Positions 17,014 to 25,991 of a stretch of 64,000 nucleotides of DNA are shown here, one piece after another. How positions within the stretch are numbered: position 1 is the stretch's first letter; every line of letters begins with the position of its first letter. The notes beneath the pieces were generated by a model that saw nothing but the letters and a program-made list of their open reading frames with translations, had not been told where the DNA came from and ran no database searches. The DNA is from Pseudomonas benzenivorans. GTDB lineage: Bacteria > Pseudomonadota > Gammaproteobacteria > Pseudomonadales > Pseudomonadaceae. The position numbers and the translations under genes are program-made. Location: contig NZ_CP073346.1 of the NCBI RefSeq assembly GCF_024397895.1, positions 3,348,001-3,412,000 of the forward strand, read 5' to 3'.

Positions 17014-17934
17014 TCAGCCCAGGTTGTGCTCGGCCCAGACGCTGGCCGCACTGTGATGGAGGATGCCGTGGCGCCGCGCCAGGGCTGCGCGGTCCTGGTC
17101 GTAGCCGCCACCGATCACTCCCATCACCGGGATGTCCCGGCCGAGGCAGTGCCTGAGTACCGCCTCGTCGCGGGCCGCGAGGCCCTGGTCGGTCAGCTGC
17201 AGGTAGCCGAGGGCGTCGTCCCGGTGCACGTCGACGCCGGCGTCGTACAGCACGATGTCCGGCTGGTACAGCGGCAGCAGGTAGTTCAACGCATCGTCCG
17301 CCACCTTCAGATAGTCGGCGTCGCCCATGCCTCGGGGCAGCGGGATGTCCCAGTCGCTCCGGGCCTTGCGTGCGGGGAAGTTCTGCTCGCAGTGCAAGGA
17401 CACGGTGATCGCCTCCGGGCAGTCGGCGAGCAGGCGGGCGGTGCCGTCGCCCTGGTGCACGTCGCAGTCGAAGATCAGCACGCACTGGGCCTTGCCGGCC
17501 GCCAGCAGGTAGCGGGCGATCACCGCCAGGTCGTTGAAGATGCAGAAGCCGGCCGGATGATCGTAGTGGGCGTGGTGGGTGCCGCCGGCCAAGTGGCAGG
17601 CCAGGCCGTGCGTGAGCGCCAGCTCGGCGGTCAGCAGCGAGCCGCCCACGGCGCGCACCGTGCGCCGGGCCAGGGCTTCGCTCCAGGGCAGGCCGAGGCG
17701 GCGCTGGTCCTCGCGGGGCAGCTCGCCGCTCAGGTAGCGCTCGATATAGGCCGGGCAGTGGGCCAGGGCCAGCACCTCGGCAGGGCAGAGTTCGGGGCGC
17801 AGCAGCTCGGCATCGGCGACCAGGGCGCTGTCCACCAGGTGGTCGCGCAGCAGGCGGAACTTCTCCATGGGGAAGCGGTGCCCGGCCGGGAAGGGTGGGC
17901 TGTAGTCGTCGTGGTAGACCAGCGGCAGGCGCAT
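17014..17934 (-). CDS. Histone-deacetylase-superfamily amidohydrolase
   Basis: 306 residues of the arginase/deacetylase fold. Metal and catalytic signatures are GGTHHAHYDHPAGFCIFNDLAV (His pair at the active site), IFDCDVHQGDGTA (Asp-x-His zinc ligands), YDAGVDVHRDDALGYL (second Asp) and GVIGGGYDQD near the end. The start YHDDYSPPFPAGHRFPMEKF is typical of bacterial class II-like acetylpolyamine or acetoin-utilisation type amidohydrolases. Likely substrates are acetylated small molecules rather than histones. The start ATG 17934 is supported by the conserved N-terminus; its ribosome site is weak. Confidence 0.88.
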   Translation of the reverse strand: MRLPLVYHDDYSPPFPAGHRFPMEKFRLLRDHLVDSALVADAELLRPELCPAEVLALAHCPAYIERYLSGELPREDQRRLGLPWSEALARRTVRAVGGSLLTAELALTHGLACHLAGGTHHAHYDHPAGFCIFNDLAVIARYLLAAGKAQCVLIFDCDVHQGDGTARLLADCPEAITVSLHCEQNFPARKARSDWDIPLPRGMGDADYLKVADDALNYLLPLYQPDIVLYDAGVDVHRDDALGYLQLTDQGLAARDEAVLRHCLGRDIPVMGVIGGGYDQDRAALARRHGILHHSAASVWAEHNLG

Positions 17935-18002
17935 ACAATAGGGCTCTTTATGTAGCGTCCGAGTATGGCGGCGCTGCGCCTGGCGACTCAAGTGGAGGGC
18001 CG

Positions 18003-18566
18003 ATGCCTGCTCCAATCGAACTGCATACTTCGCGCCTGTTGCTGCGCCGCTGGCGCGCCGAGGACCGTGGGGCCTTCGCCGCGCTGAACGGCGACCCCGA
18101 AGTGATGCGGCATTTCCCCGCCTGCCTCGGCCGAGAGGAAAGCGACCGCCTGGCCGAGCGCCTCGAGGCGGACTTCGCCGAGCACGGCTTCGGCTTCTGG
18201 GCCTTGGCGCGCAAGGACGATGGCGCCTTCATCGGCTTTACCGGCCTGCGCCCGGTGACCTTCGACGCGCCCTTCTGCCCGGCGGTGGAGATCGCCTGGC
18301 GCCTGACCCGCGACCACTGGCGCCAGGGGCTGGCCAGCGAGGCGGCGCGAGCGGCCCTGGCCTGGGGCTTCGGGCCGCTGGGCCTGGAGCAGATCGTCAG
18401 TTTCACCGCGGTGGAGAACCTGGCGTCCCAGGGCGTGATGCGGGCCATCGGCATGCAGCATGAGCCGGCGCAGGACTTCGCTCATCCGGCGCTGCCGGCA
18501 GGCCATCGACTGTCCCGGCATGTGCTCTATCGCCTGAGCCGCGCCGACTGGGAGGCAGGCCGATGA
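18003..18566 (+). CDS. GNAT-family N-acetyltransferase (RimJ/RimL type)
   Basis: 187 residues. ELHTSRLLLRRWRAEDRGAF is the standard start of the RimJ/RimL-like GNAT branch, followed by the acetyl-CoA region (WRLTRDHWRQGLASEAARAALAWGF) and IVSFTAVENLASQGVMRAIGM (ENLAS motif). The ATG at 18003 has a GGAGGGCCG ribosome site. The last codon overlaps the start of the SagB-like gene by four bases (ATGA), so the two are translationally coupled. These enzymes acetylate protein N-termini, amines or antibiotics; substrate unknown. The coupling suggests it may act in the same pathway as the SagB-like oxidoreductase. Confidence 0.87.
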   Translation: MPAPIELHTSRLLLRRWRAEDRGAFAALNGDPEVMRHFPACLGREESDRLAERLEADFAEHGFGFWALARKDDGAFIGFTGLRPVTFDAPFCPAVEIAWRLTRDHWRQGLASEAARAALAWGFGPLGLEQIVSFTAVENLASQGVMRAIGMQHEPAQDFAHPALPAGHRLSRHVLYRLSRADWEAGR

Positions 18567-20164
18567 ACGAGATCGAGCAGGTGCGCGCCTACCACCAGCT
18601 GAGCAAGCACCAGCCGCAGCGCTTCGCCCCGGGCCCGGGCCAGCTGGACTGGGCGACCCAGCCGGCGCCGTTTCGCCGCTACGCCGGCGCCCGGTTGATC
18701 GAGCTGTACCAGCGTCCGCTGGAGGAGTCGCCGGGCTACGACGCGGTGTTTGCCGCGCCCCTGGGCACGCCGGCGCCGCTGAATCGGGCCAGCGTCTCCC
18801 AGCTGCTGTATGACAGCCTGGCGCTGTCGGCCTGGAAGGAGGCCGGCGGCAGCCGCTGGTCGCTGCGGGTCAATCCCTCGTCCGGCAACCTGCACCCGAC
18901 CGAGGCCTACCTGCTGCTTCCCGCCGGCAGCCTGGAGACGGGGGCGCTGCTGGCCCACTATGCGCCGGATGCCCATGGCCTGGAGGTGCGCGCCGAGCTG
19001 CCGCCGGCCTTGGCCGCGCAACTGGCCCAGGCGCTGCCGGCCGGCGGCCTGCTGCTCGGCCTGGCCAGCATCCCCTGGCGCGAGGCCTGGAAGTACGGCG
19101 AGCGGGCCTACCGCTACTGCCAGCACGACCTCGGCCACGCCCTGGCCGCCGTCGCCATCGCCGCCAGCGTGCTGGGCTGGCAGGTGCGCCTGCTGCGCGG
19201 GGTGGCCGAGGCGCGTCTGGACGCCATCCTGGGGTTGGATCGCGACGGTTTCCACGAGTCCGAGCACGGCGACTGCCTGCTGTGGGTCGGCCCGCCCCAG
19301 GACGCCGAGTTCGCCTTGCCCACGCCGTTGCTGCGGGCCCTGGCGTCCCTCGAGTTGAGCGGCGCGCCCAATCGCCTGTCGCGCCAGTATCGCCAGTGGC
19401 CGGAACTGAGCCGCGTCCACTCCCTGTGCCGCGCCCCGGCCCTGACCGCGGTGAGCTGGCGCACGGAGCCGGGCCGTGAGCTGGCGGACAACCCCGGCCT
19501 GCCGCTGCGGCCGATCCTGCACCGGCGGCGCAGCGCCCAGGCCATGGACGGCAAGAGCGGCATCCAGGCCGAGCTGCTGCTGGCCTGGCTGCGCCGGCTG
19601 CTGCCGGAGCACTCGCCGGTGCCCCTGGGGCTGAGCGGCGAGCCGGCCCAGGTCGACCTGCTGCTGTTCGTCCACCGGGTCCAGGGGCTGATGCCTGGCC
19701 TGTACTGGCTGGCGCGCTGCGACGGTCAGGTGCAGGACGGCTTGCGCGAGGACTTTCTCTGGCAGCGGGTCGATCCCGAGCTGCCCCTGTACCGCCTGCT
19801 CGAGGGCGACGCCCGCGGCCTGGCCGGTTTCCTGTCCTGCGGCCAGGACATCGCCAGCGACGGCTGCGTCGCGGTGGCCATGCTGGCGCGCTTCGACCAG
19901 GCCCTGTCGGCGGGCCCCTGGCGCTATCCGCGGCTGTACTGGGAGTGCGGGCAGATCGGCCAGCTGCTGTACCTGGAGGCCGAGGCGGCGGGGCTGTCGG
20001 CCACCGGCATCGGCTGCTATTTCGACGAGGCGGTGCATGAATTGCTCGGACTTGCCGACAGCCGCTGGCAAAGCCTTTACCATTTCACCCTTGGCCGGGC
20101 CGTGTGGGACGAGCGCTTGAGCGACCTGCCGGCCTACCCTGAATTACGATTGCCGCCGCACTAG
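18563..20164 (+). CDS. SagB/ThcOx-type oxidoreductase, two nitroreductase domains
   Basis: 533 residues. Two tandem nitroreductase-fold (FMN) domains can be seen: domain 1 about residues 60-240 (NRASVSQLLYDSLALSAW, then RVNPSSGNLHPTEAYLLLP with the FMN-binding Arg/Ser/Asn) and domain 2 about 310-525 (HRRRSAQAMDGKSGIQ, VDLLLFVHRVQGLMPGLYWL, WECGQIGQLLYLEAEAAGL, GCYFDEAVHELLG). SagB/ThcOx proteins oxidise azolines to azoles in peptide natural products, but no YcaO cyclodehydratase, precursor peptide or protease lies near. This is the stand-alone double-domain form found in proteobacteria, whose substrate is unknown. It overlaps the GNAT gene by four bases. Confidence 0.85.
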   Translation: MNEIEQVRAYHQLSKHQPQRFAPGPGQLDWATQPAPFRRYAGARLIELYQRPLEESPGYDAVFAAPLGTPAPLNRASVSQLLYDSLALSAWKEAGGSRWSLRVNPSSGNLHPTEAYLLLPAGSLETGALLAHYAPDAHGLEVRAELPPALAAQLAQALPAGGLLLGLASIPWREAWKYGERAYRYCQHDLGHALAAVAIAASVLGWQVRLLRGVAEARLDAILGLDRDGFHESEHGDCLLWVGPPQDAEFALPTPLLRALASLELSGAPNRLSRQYRQWPELSRVHSLCRAPALTAVSWRTEPGRELADNPGLPLRPILHRRRSAQAMDGKSGIQAELLLAWLRRLLPEHSPVPLGLSGEPAQVDLLLFVHRVQGLMPGLYWLARCDGQVQDGLREDFLWQRVDPELPLYRLLEGDARGLAGFLSCGQDIASDGCVAVAMLARFDQALSAGPWRYPRLYWECGQIGQLLYLEAEAAGLSATGIGCYFDEAVHELLGLADSRWQSLYHFTLGRAVWDERLSDLPAYPELRLPPH

Positions 20165-20185
20165 CGCGGCCCGAGGAGACGCAGC

Positions 20186-21055
20186 ATGAGTCAGGTATTG
20201 GACGAATTGGTCGCCCTGTTGAGCCTGGAAGCCATCGAGGAAAACCTCTTCCGCGGGGTCAGCCAGGACCTGGGCTTCCGCCAGCTGTTCGGCGGCCAGG
20301 TGCTCGGCCAGTGCGTGTCGGCGGCCAGCCAGACGGTCGAGGACGATCGCCACGTGCACTCGCTGCACGGCTATTTCCTGCGTCCGGGCGACGCCAGCCT
20401 GCCAGTGGTCTACCAGGTCGACCGGGTGCGTGACGGCGGCAGCTTCAGCACCCGACGGGTGATGGCGATCCAGAAGGGCAAGCCGATCTTCAGCTGCAGT
20501 GCTTCATTCCAGTACGACGAGGAAGGCTTCAATCACCAGAATCTGATGCCCGATGTGCCGGGCCCGGAAGGCCTGCAGTCGGAGACCGAGCTGGCCAGCC
20601 TGGTGGCGGACACGCTGCCCGAGCGCATCCGCGAGCGGGTGGTGGGCGCCAAACCGATCGAGATCCGCCCGGTGACGGTGGCCAATCCTTTCGCCCCCGA
20701 GCGCAGCGAGCCGGTCAAGCACGTGTGGTTCCGCGCCGCCGGCGAGCTGCCGGACGACCCCCAGCTGCACAAGTACCTGCTGGCCTACGCCAGCGACTTC
20801 AATCTGCTGACCACCTCGATGCTGCCCCACGGCGTGTCGGTGTGGCAGAAGTTCATGCAGGTCGCCAGCCTCGACCATTCGCTGTGGTTCCACAGCAATC
20901 TGCGCATGGACGACTGGTTGCTCTACTCGATGGACAGCCCCTGGGCCGGCAACGCCCGCGGCTTCTCCCGCGGCAGCATCTTCAACCGCCAGGGCCAGTT
21001 GGTCGCCTCGGTGGCCCAGGAAGGCCTGATTCGCCTGCGCGAGGACTGGAAGTGA
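20186..21055 (+). CDS. tesB: Acyl-CoA thioesterase II
   Basis: 289 residues, the usual length for TesB. Two hot-dog domains are visible: the first contains LFGGQVLGQCVSAASQTVED and SLHGYFLRPGDASLPVVYQV; the second contains KYLLAYASDFNLLTTSMLPHG (with the Asp of the active site) and SPWAGNARGFSRGSIFNRQGQLVASVAQEG at the C-terminus with Ser and Gln. It hydrolyses medium- and long-chain acyl-CoA in the cytoplasm. AGGAGACGCAGC precedes the ATG. It overlaps the next gene by four bases (GTGA). Confidence 0.94.
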   Translation: MSQVLDELVALLSLEAIEENLFRGVSQDLGFRQLFGGQVLGQCVSAASQTVEDDRHVHSLHGYFLRPGDASLPVVYQVDRVRDGGSFSTRRVMAIQKGKPIFSCSASFQYDEEGFNHQNLMPDVPGPEGLQSETELASLVADTLPERIRERVVGAKPIEIRPVTVANPFAPERSEPVKHVWFRAAGELPDDPQLHKYLLAYASDFNLLTTSMLPHGVSVWQKFMQVASLDHSLWFHSNLRMDDWLLYSMDSPWAGNARGFSRGSIFNRQGQLVASVAQEGLIRLREDWK

Positions 21056-21642
21056 AACTGGCCGCGGCGCGCCACTGGGTGTTCGACATGGACGGCACCC
21101 TGACCCTGGCGGTGCATGACTTCGCGGCGATCCGCCGGGTCCTTGGTATTCCCGTCGAGGCGGACATCCTCCACCACCTGGCGGCGTTGCCCGAGGATGA
21201 GGCGGCGGCCAAGCATGCCTGGCTGCTGGAGCACGAGCGGGAGCTGGCGCTGGCTGCGCGACCGGCCCCCGGGGCGGTGGAACTGGTGCGTACGCTGCGA
21301 GACCGCGACTGCCAGCTCGGCATCCTCACCCGCAACGCCCACGAGCTGGCCCTGCTGACCCTGCAGGCGATCGGCCTGGGCGACTGCTTCGACACCCGCG
21401 ATGTGGTCGGCCGCGGCGAGGCGCCGCCCAAGCCCCATCCCGGCGGCCTGCTGCAGCTGGCCGAGCGCTGGCAGGTGGCGCCGAGCGAGCTGGTGATGGT
21501 CGGCGACTTCCGCTTCGACCTGGAGTGCGCCCGCGCCGCCGGGGCCTGCAGCGTGCTGGTCAACCTGGCGGAGAACCTCTGGCCCGAGCTCAGTGATGGC
21601 TTCGCTCGCGATTGTGCCGAGCTGTTGGAACAGGTGCGCTGA
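21052..21642 (+). CDS. HAD-superfamily hydrolase (phosphatase)
   Basis: 196 residues from a GTG that overlaps the tesB stop. HAD motifs: I WVFDMDGTLTLA (nucleophile Asp and acid Asp), II GILTRNAHELALLTL (Thr), III KPHPGGLLQLAERW (Lys) and IV MVGDFRFDLECARAAG (Asp pair). The insertion between motifs I and II is a small helical C1 cap (about residues 20-70), as in phosphoglycolate-phosphatase-like members. Substrate unknown. The overlap with tesB indicates one operon. Its stop is three bases from the stop of the convergent PhzF-like gene. Confidence 0.9.
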   Translation: MKLAAARHWVFDMDGTLTLAVHDFAAIRRVLGIPVEADILHHLAALPEDEAAAKHAWLLEHERELALAARPAPGAVELVRTLRDRDCQLGILTRNAHELALLTLQAIGLGDCFDTRDVVGRGEAPPKPHPGGLLQLAERWQVAPSELVMVGDFRFDLECARAAGACSVLVNLAENLWPELSDGFARDCAELLEQVR

Positions 21643-21645
21643 GGT

Positions 21646-22518
21646 CTAGCCCAGCGCCGTGGGGGCGACCAGCAGTTCGGCGCGGGCCAGCAGTTGCACG
21701 TGACCGCCGACCCTGACCCGACCCTCCACGCCGACGCACACCTCCAGGGTGCTGGGCCTGTGCAGGAAGCGGCCCTGGTTGAGACGGAAGGCTTCGCCGC
21801 GTGCATGCAGCCCCTGTTCGACCAGGTAGGCCGCGACCGGGCCGGCGGCGCTGCCGGTGGCAACGTCCTCGATCACCCCGGCCGGGTCCCAGGTGCGCCC
21901 CTCGCGGTTGTCGACATCGAGCAGGAACACGAAGGCGGCGCCGCACGCGCGCAGCTCGGGGTCGAGCAGTCGGCGCTGCTTGGCCCTGGCCAGCCCGGCG
22001 GCCGTGACCGGCAGCAGCAGGTAGGGCAGGCCGGTGCTGACCACTGTGGGTGGGTAGCGCAGGTCCAGCTGGTCGTCAGCCAGGCCGAAGGCATCGGCCA
22101 CCGTACGAGCAGCGGCGGTATCCAGCCGTTGGCCGAATTCGGCCTGGCCCTGGTCCATCTCGGCGTAGAAGCCCGGGCCATGGCGCCGGGTGGTGACGTG
22201 CACGCTCTTGGCACTCAGCTGCAGGGTCCATTCGGCGAGTTCGGCGAGTTCGGCAGGCGCGTGCAGGTGGTGCAGCAAGGCGGCCGCGCCGATGATCGGA
22301 TGGCCGGCGAAGGGCAGTTCCTCTTCTGCGGTGAAGATCCGCGCCTCGAACTGTCCTGTGCCGTGACCGGGCAGCAGAAAGATCGACTCGAATTGGCGCA
22401 GCTCCTGAGTCAGCCGCTGCATGGCGGTGGCGGACAGGGTGCGTGCATCGGGGAATACCGCCAGACCGTTGCCCGTCAGCGGCTGTTCGGCGAAGACATC
22501 CAGTTGCCAGTAGTGCAT
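21646..22518 (-). CDS. PhzF-family isomerase/epimerase-like protein
   Basis: 290 residues of the diaminopimelate-epimerase-like fold. Features: WQLDVFAEQPLTGNGLAVF at the start, ELRQFESIFLL with the catalytic Glu (about residue 45), FAGHPIIGAAALLHHL and, in the C-terminal half, DVATGSAAGPVAAYLVEQG (the GSA loop). PhzF itself isomerises a phenazine precursor, but no other phenazine gene is here, and members of this family are widespread with unknown substrates. The start ATG 22518 has a modest ribosome site (AAGGACTCAGCC). Confidence 0.9.
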   Translation of the reverse strand: MHYWQLDVFAEQPLTGNGLAVFPDARTLSATAMQRLTQELRQFESIFLLPGHGTGQFEARIFTAEEELPFAGHPIIGAAALLHHLHAPAELAELAEWTLQLSAKSVHVTTRRHGPGFYAEMDQGQAEFGQRLDTAAARTVADAFGLADDQLDLRYPPTVVSTGLPYLLLPVTAAGLARAKQRRLLDPELRACGAAFVFLLDVDNREGRTWDPAGVIEDVATGSAAGPVAAYLVEQGLHARGEAFRLNQGRFLHRPSTLEVCVGVEGRVRVGGHVQLLARAELLVAPTALG

Positions 22519-22593
22519 GGCTGAGTCCTTGTGGTGATTTGCCGTCGCAGCCCAGTCCGCGACAGCGCTGGGGCGCGCATGGTATCAGGCCGC

Positions 22594-22995
22594 TCAGGGG
22601 CAACGACCGCCGGACTCCAGGTCCCTGAGGATCGGGCAGTCCGGGCGCTGGTCGCCCTGGCAGTGCTCCATCAGCTCCTGCAGGGTGTCGCGCAGGCCGC
22701 TCAGTTCGGCGATCTTGTGGTTGAGCTCGGCGATATGCCCGGCGGCCAGGGCCTTGACGTCGGCGCTGGCGCGCCCGCGGTCCTGCCACAGGGCCAGCAG
22801 CTGGGCCACCTCGGCGAGGGAGAAGCCCAGGTCGCGGGCGCGCTTGATGAAGGCCAGGCGGTGCAGGTCCTGGGCACCGTACTGGCGGTAGCCGCTGTCG
22901 GTCCGGCCGGCGGCCGGCAGCAGGTCGATGGACTCGTAGTAGCGGATCATCTTGGCGCTGAGCCCGCTCTGGCGCGCGGCCTGGCCGATATTCAT
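22594..22995 (-). CDS. cueR: Copper-responsive MerR-family regulator CueR
   Basis: 133 residues. The N-terminal winged helix-turn-helix is [27 protein letters not shown], as in CueR, followed by the dimerisation helix. The metal loop reads [14 protein letters not shown], two cysteines separated by seven residues (about 112 and 120), which is the Cu(I)/Ag(I)-sensing pattern. Its start overlaps the stop of copA by four bases, so it is the second gene of a copA-cueR operon and controls its own expression. Matching promoters with dyads lie at 25415-25445 and 25906-25936. RNA polymerase is activated by DNA untwisting when Cu(I) binds. Confidence 0.93.
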   Translation of the reverse strand: MNIGQAARQSGLSAKMIRYYESIDLLPAAGRTDSGYRQYGAQDLHRLAFIKRARDLGFSLAEVAQLLALWQDRGRASADVKALAAGHIAELNHKIAELSGLRDTLQELMEHCQGDQRPDCPILRDLESGGRCP

Positions 22996-25388
22996 GGGCG
23001 CTGCTCCTCGTGCCGGGGCTTCCAGGTCTTGAGCAGCAGGGCATTGCTCACCACGCTGACGCTGGAGGCGGCCATGGCGGCGCCGGCGATCATCGGGTTG
23101 AGCAGGCCGGCGGCGGCCAGGGGGATGCCCACCAGGTTGTAGATGAAGGCCCAGAACAGGTTCTGGCGGATCTTGTTGTAGGTGCGCCGGCTGATGTCCA
23201 GGGCGGCCGGCACCAGGCGCGGGTCGCCGCGCATCAGGGTGATGCCGGCGGCGTGCATGGCCACGTCGGTGCCGCTGCCCATGGCGATGCCGACATCCGC
23301 GGCGGCCAGGGCCGGGGCGTCGTTGATGCCGTCGCCGACCATCGCCACAGTCCCGCGTGCCTTGAGCTCGCCGACCAGGCTGGCCTTGTCCGCCGGCAGC
23401 ACCTCGGCGTGCACCGCGTCGATACTCAGGATCTGGGCCACCGCCTGGCAGCTGCCGCGGTTGTCGCCACTGATCAGGTGGCTGGCGATGCCACGGGTCT
23501 TGAGCCGGGCGACCGCCTCGGCCGCGCCGTCCTTGAGGGTGTCGCCGAAGGCGAACAGGCCCAGCACCCGGGGTTCGGGGGACTGTTCCAGCAGCCAGGA
23601 CAGGGTGCGACCCTCGGCCTCCCACTGCTGCGCCTGCTCGGCCAGCTCGCCCGGCTGCAGCCCGTTGTCCTCGAGCAGGCGGCGATTGCCCAGGGCCAGG
23701 CGCCGCTCGCCGATCTGCCCGGCGATGCCGCGGCCGGCCAGGGCCCGACTGTCGGCCACCTCGGGCAACTCCAGCCCGCGTTCGTCGCAGGCGTCCAGCA
23801 CCGCCTTGGCCAGGGAGTGCTCGCTGCCGCGCTGCAGGCCGCCGGCCAGTTGCAGCAGCTGCCCCTCGTCGCCATCGACGGCCTGCAGGTGGGCGATCTT
23901 CGGCGTGCCTGAGGTCAGGGTGCCGGTCTTGTCGAAGGCCACGGCGGTCACGCCGTGGGCCACCTCCAGGGCTTCGGCGTCCTTGATCAGGATGCCGTGG
24001 CGCGCGGCCACGCCGGTGCCGGCCATGATCGCGGTCGGGGTGGCCAGGCCCAGGGCGCAGGGGCAGGCGATCACCAGCACCGCCACGGCATTGAGCAGGG
24101 CCGTGGCCAGGGAGGCGCCGAGCAGCAGCCAGGTCAGCAGGGTGGCCAGGGCGATCAGCAGCACCGCCGGGACGAATACCTGGCTGACCCGGTCCACCAG
24201 CTTCTGGATCGGCGCCTTGGCCGCCTGGGCGTCCTCCACCAGGCGGATGATCTTGGCCAGCACGGTTTCCGCGCCCAGGGCCGTGGTTTCCACCAGCAGG
24301 CGGCCCTCGCCGTTGATCGCCCCGGCGGTGACCGTATCGCCCGGCTGCTTGGCCTGGGGCAGGCTCTCGCCGCTGATCAGCGCCTCGTCGGCGTGGCTCT
24401 GGCCCTCGAGCACCTGGCCGTCCACCGGAAAGCGCTCGCCGGGCTTGACCAGCACCCGGTCGCCCAGGGCCAGCTCGCTCAGCGCCACCATCTTCTCGCG
24501 GCCGTCCTTGACGCGCAGCGCCTGGTCCGGACGCAGCGCCTGCAGGGCGCGGATGGCGCTGCTGGTCTGGCGCTTGGCGCGGCTCTCCAGGTACTTGCCG
24601 AGCAGGATCAGGGCGATGATCACCGCCGCGGCCTCGAAGTACAGCGCCGGCATCTGTCCGGCCGGGGTCACCGCCCACTGGTACAGGCTCAAGCCGTAGG
24701 CGGCGCTGGTGCCGATGGCCACCAGCTGGTCCATGTTGCCGGCGCCGGCGCGCAGGGCCTGCCAGGCGGCGCGGTAGAAGCGCGCGCCGAGGATGAACTG
24801 CACCGGCGTGGCCAGGACGAACTGGACCCAGGCCGGCAGCATCCAGTGCAGGCCGAAGGGCTCGAGCAGCATCGGGATCACCAGCGGCAGCGCCAGGGCG
24901 ATGGCCGCCAGCAGGTGCCAGCGCTCGCGCTGCAGCAGTCGCTCGGCGCTGGGGCGGGTCGGCTTGTCGATATCCAGCAGGCTGGCCGAGTAGCCGGCAT
25001 CGGCGATTGTCCGCACGAGCGACTGCGGATCGGTTCCCGGCGCGATGCGCAGTTGCGCCTGCTCGCTGGCGAGGTTGACGCTAACCGCCAGCACCCCCGG
25101 ATGCTTGGCCAGGGCGCGCTCGACGCGGCCGACGCAGCTGGCGCAGGTCATGCCGTCGATGGCCAGTTCCAGAGGCTCGCTCGGCACCTGGTAGCCGGCG
25201 CCCTCGACCGCGGCGATCAGCGCGGCCAGGCTGTCCTCGGGGGCCTCTATGCGCGCCTGCTCGCTGGCCAGGTTGACGTTGGCACTGGCGACCTGGGGCA
25301 GCTTGCGCAGGGCGCGCTCGACGCGGCCGGCGCAGCTGGCGCAGGTCATGCCGGCAACGGGTAGATCGAAGGTGGTCAGGCTGGACAT
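22992..25388 (-). CDS. copA: Copper-exporting P1B-type ATPase
   Basis: 798 residues. Two N-terminal heavy-metal domains each carry GMTCASC (about residues 13-19 and 79-85). The membrane CPC motif is [12 protein letters not shown], the phosphorylation motif is [13 protein letters not shown], the actuator loop is LISGESLP, and the hinge is [28 protein letters not shown]. This is a Cu(I) exporter of the CopA1 type in the inner membrane that protects the cytoplasm from copper. cueR follows with a 4-base overlap. The start at ATG 25388 is preceded by a GGGAGACC ribosome site; the CueR-type promoter lies immediately upstream. Confidence 0.96.
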   Translation of the reverse strand: MSSLTTFDLPVAGMTCASCAGRVERALRKLPQVASANVNLASEQARIEAPEDSLAALIAAVEGAGYQVPSEPLELAIDGMTCASCVGRVERALAKHPGVLAVSVNLASEQAQLRIAPGTDPQSLVRTIADAGYSASLLDIDKPTRPSAERLLQRERWHLLAAIALALPLVIPMLLEPFGLHWMLPAWVQFVLATPVQFILGARFYRAAWQALRAGAGNMDQLVAIGTSAAYGLSLYQWAVTPAGQMPALYFEAAAVIIALILLGKYLESRAKRQTSSAIRALQALRPDQALRVKDGREKMVALSELALGDRVLVKPGERFPVDGQVLEGQSHADEALISGESLPQAKQPGDTVTAGAINGEGRLLVETTALGAETVLAKIIRLVEDAQAAKAPIQKLVDRVSQVFVPAVLLIALATLLTWLLLGASLATALLNAVAVLVIACPCALGLATPTAIMAGTGVAARHGILIKDAEALEVAHGVTAVAFDKTGTLTSGTPKIAHLQAVDGDEGQLLQLAGGLQRGSEHSLAKAVLDACDERGLELPEVADSRALAGRGIAGQIGERRLALGNRRLLEDNGLQPGELAEQAQQWEAEGRTLSWLLEQSPEPRVLGLFAFGDTLKDGAAEAVARLKTRGIASHLISGDNRGSCQAVAQILSIDAVHAEVLPADKASLVGELKARGTVAMVGDGINDAPALAAADVGIAMGSGTDVAMHAAGITLMRGDPRLVPAALDISRRTYNKIRQNLFWAFIYNLVGIPLAAAGLLNPMIAGAAMAASSVSVVSNALLLKTWKPRHEEQRP

Positions 25389-25414
25389 GGACGGTCTCCC
25401 TTGGGTTCGCCCCT

Positions 25415-25445
25415 AGGATCAACCTTGACCCATGGGTAAGGTCAA
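25415..25445 (-). promoter_or_regulatory. CueR-type promoter of copA
   Basis: On the minus strand a -35 TTGACC (25440-25445) is followed after 19 bases by GATCCT (25415-25420). MerR-type promoters have this overlong 19-base spacing. Between them is a dyad ACCTT...AAGGT (25422-25426 and 25438-25442), the CueR half-site consensus. This agrees with copA-cueR copper induction. Confidence 0.8.
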
Positions 25446-25452
25446 GCCCCGT

Positions 25453-25836
25453 TCACGGCCTGCCCGGTGCCGCCAGCAGGTGGAACCCACTGGCGTCCTG
25501 GGCGATGCGCAGGCGCCGTACTTCGCCGGCCCGCAGGCTGAGGTGCTGGCGGCTGGGTGGAGCGATGCCCGGTTGGCAGCTGCCGGTGCCCAGGGTGGCC
25601 AGGCGCAGCGCGACCTCGCCGGGTGGCAGGTTGAAGGCCACTGACTGGCCCTGATGCAGGCGGGCGGCCAACTGGTCGTGCAGGTACAGGCCGATTTCAC
25701 AGGGCGTGGCCACGACCAGGCGCTCGCGCGAGACGATCAGCATTGCGTGGCCTTCGGCCTGGGCGGTGGACGGTACCAGGATCGAGGCGACCGAGCCCAA
25801 CAGGCCGGCGAGCAGGGCAAGGTTGCGGCGCGACAT
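25453..25836 (-). CDS. Secreted hypothetical protein between copA and copZ
   Basis: 127 residues with a signal peptide (MSRRNLALLAGLLGSVASIL ending STAQA-EG). The mature part has ATPCEIGLYLHDQLAARLHQ and FNLPPGEVALRLATLG, a beta-rich pattern that recalls DUF2846-like or PEGA-like periplasmic proteins, with Cys at about residues 54 and 88 that could form a disulfide. A good AAGGAG ribosome site precedes ATG 25836. It is transcribed towards copA, and the CueR promoter of copA lies downstream of it, so read-through is possible. I do not recognise a function. Its placement between two CueR promoters makes a copper link possible but unproven. Confidence 0.6.
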   Translation of the reverse strand: MSRRNLALLAGLLGSVASILVPSTAQAEGHAMLIVSRERLVVATPCEIGLYLHDQLAARLHQGQSVAFNLPPGEVALRLATLGTGSCQPGIAPPSRQHLSLRAGEVRRLRIAQDASGFHLLAAPGRP

Positions 25837-25905
25837 GCTGCGGCTCCTTTTCAACGGGGAAGCCCTGAGCTTGGTCGAGCATCGCCTGGCGGGCAAGCGC
25901 AGGGC

Positions 25906-25936
25906 TTGACCTTGTCCTTGGGGCAAGGCGGACACT
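25906..25936 (+). promoter_or_regulatory. CueR-type promoter of copZ
   Basis: A -35 TTGACC at 25906-25911 with, 19 bases on, GACACT at 25931-25936. The dyad ACCTT (25909-25913) and AAGGC (25925-25929) lies in between. It is the same architecture as the copA promoter and is 56 bases before copZ. Confidence 0.72.
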
Positions 25937-25991
25937 GGCCTCGGGCAAGCGGCTATCCCGGCCGGGCCATGGGCAACATGAGGAGTGAGCG

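Noticed and set aside
18563..20164. Full azole-forming RiPP cluster around the SagB-like gene
   Set aside because: No YcaO, precursor peptide, protease or exporter in the neighbourhood; the flanking genes (tesB, HAD hydrolase, HDAC-like) are ordinary metabolism genes.
21646..22518. Phenazine biosynthesis (phzF)
   Set aside because: Family membership is clear but phzA-E and G are absent here. Only the broad family can be claimed.
22594..24678. A 694-codon frame on the minus strand spanning copA and cueR
   Set aside because: It runs in a different phase through copA and joins into cueR only by chance of frame. The real cueR starts at 22995.
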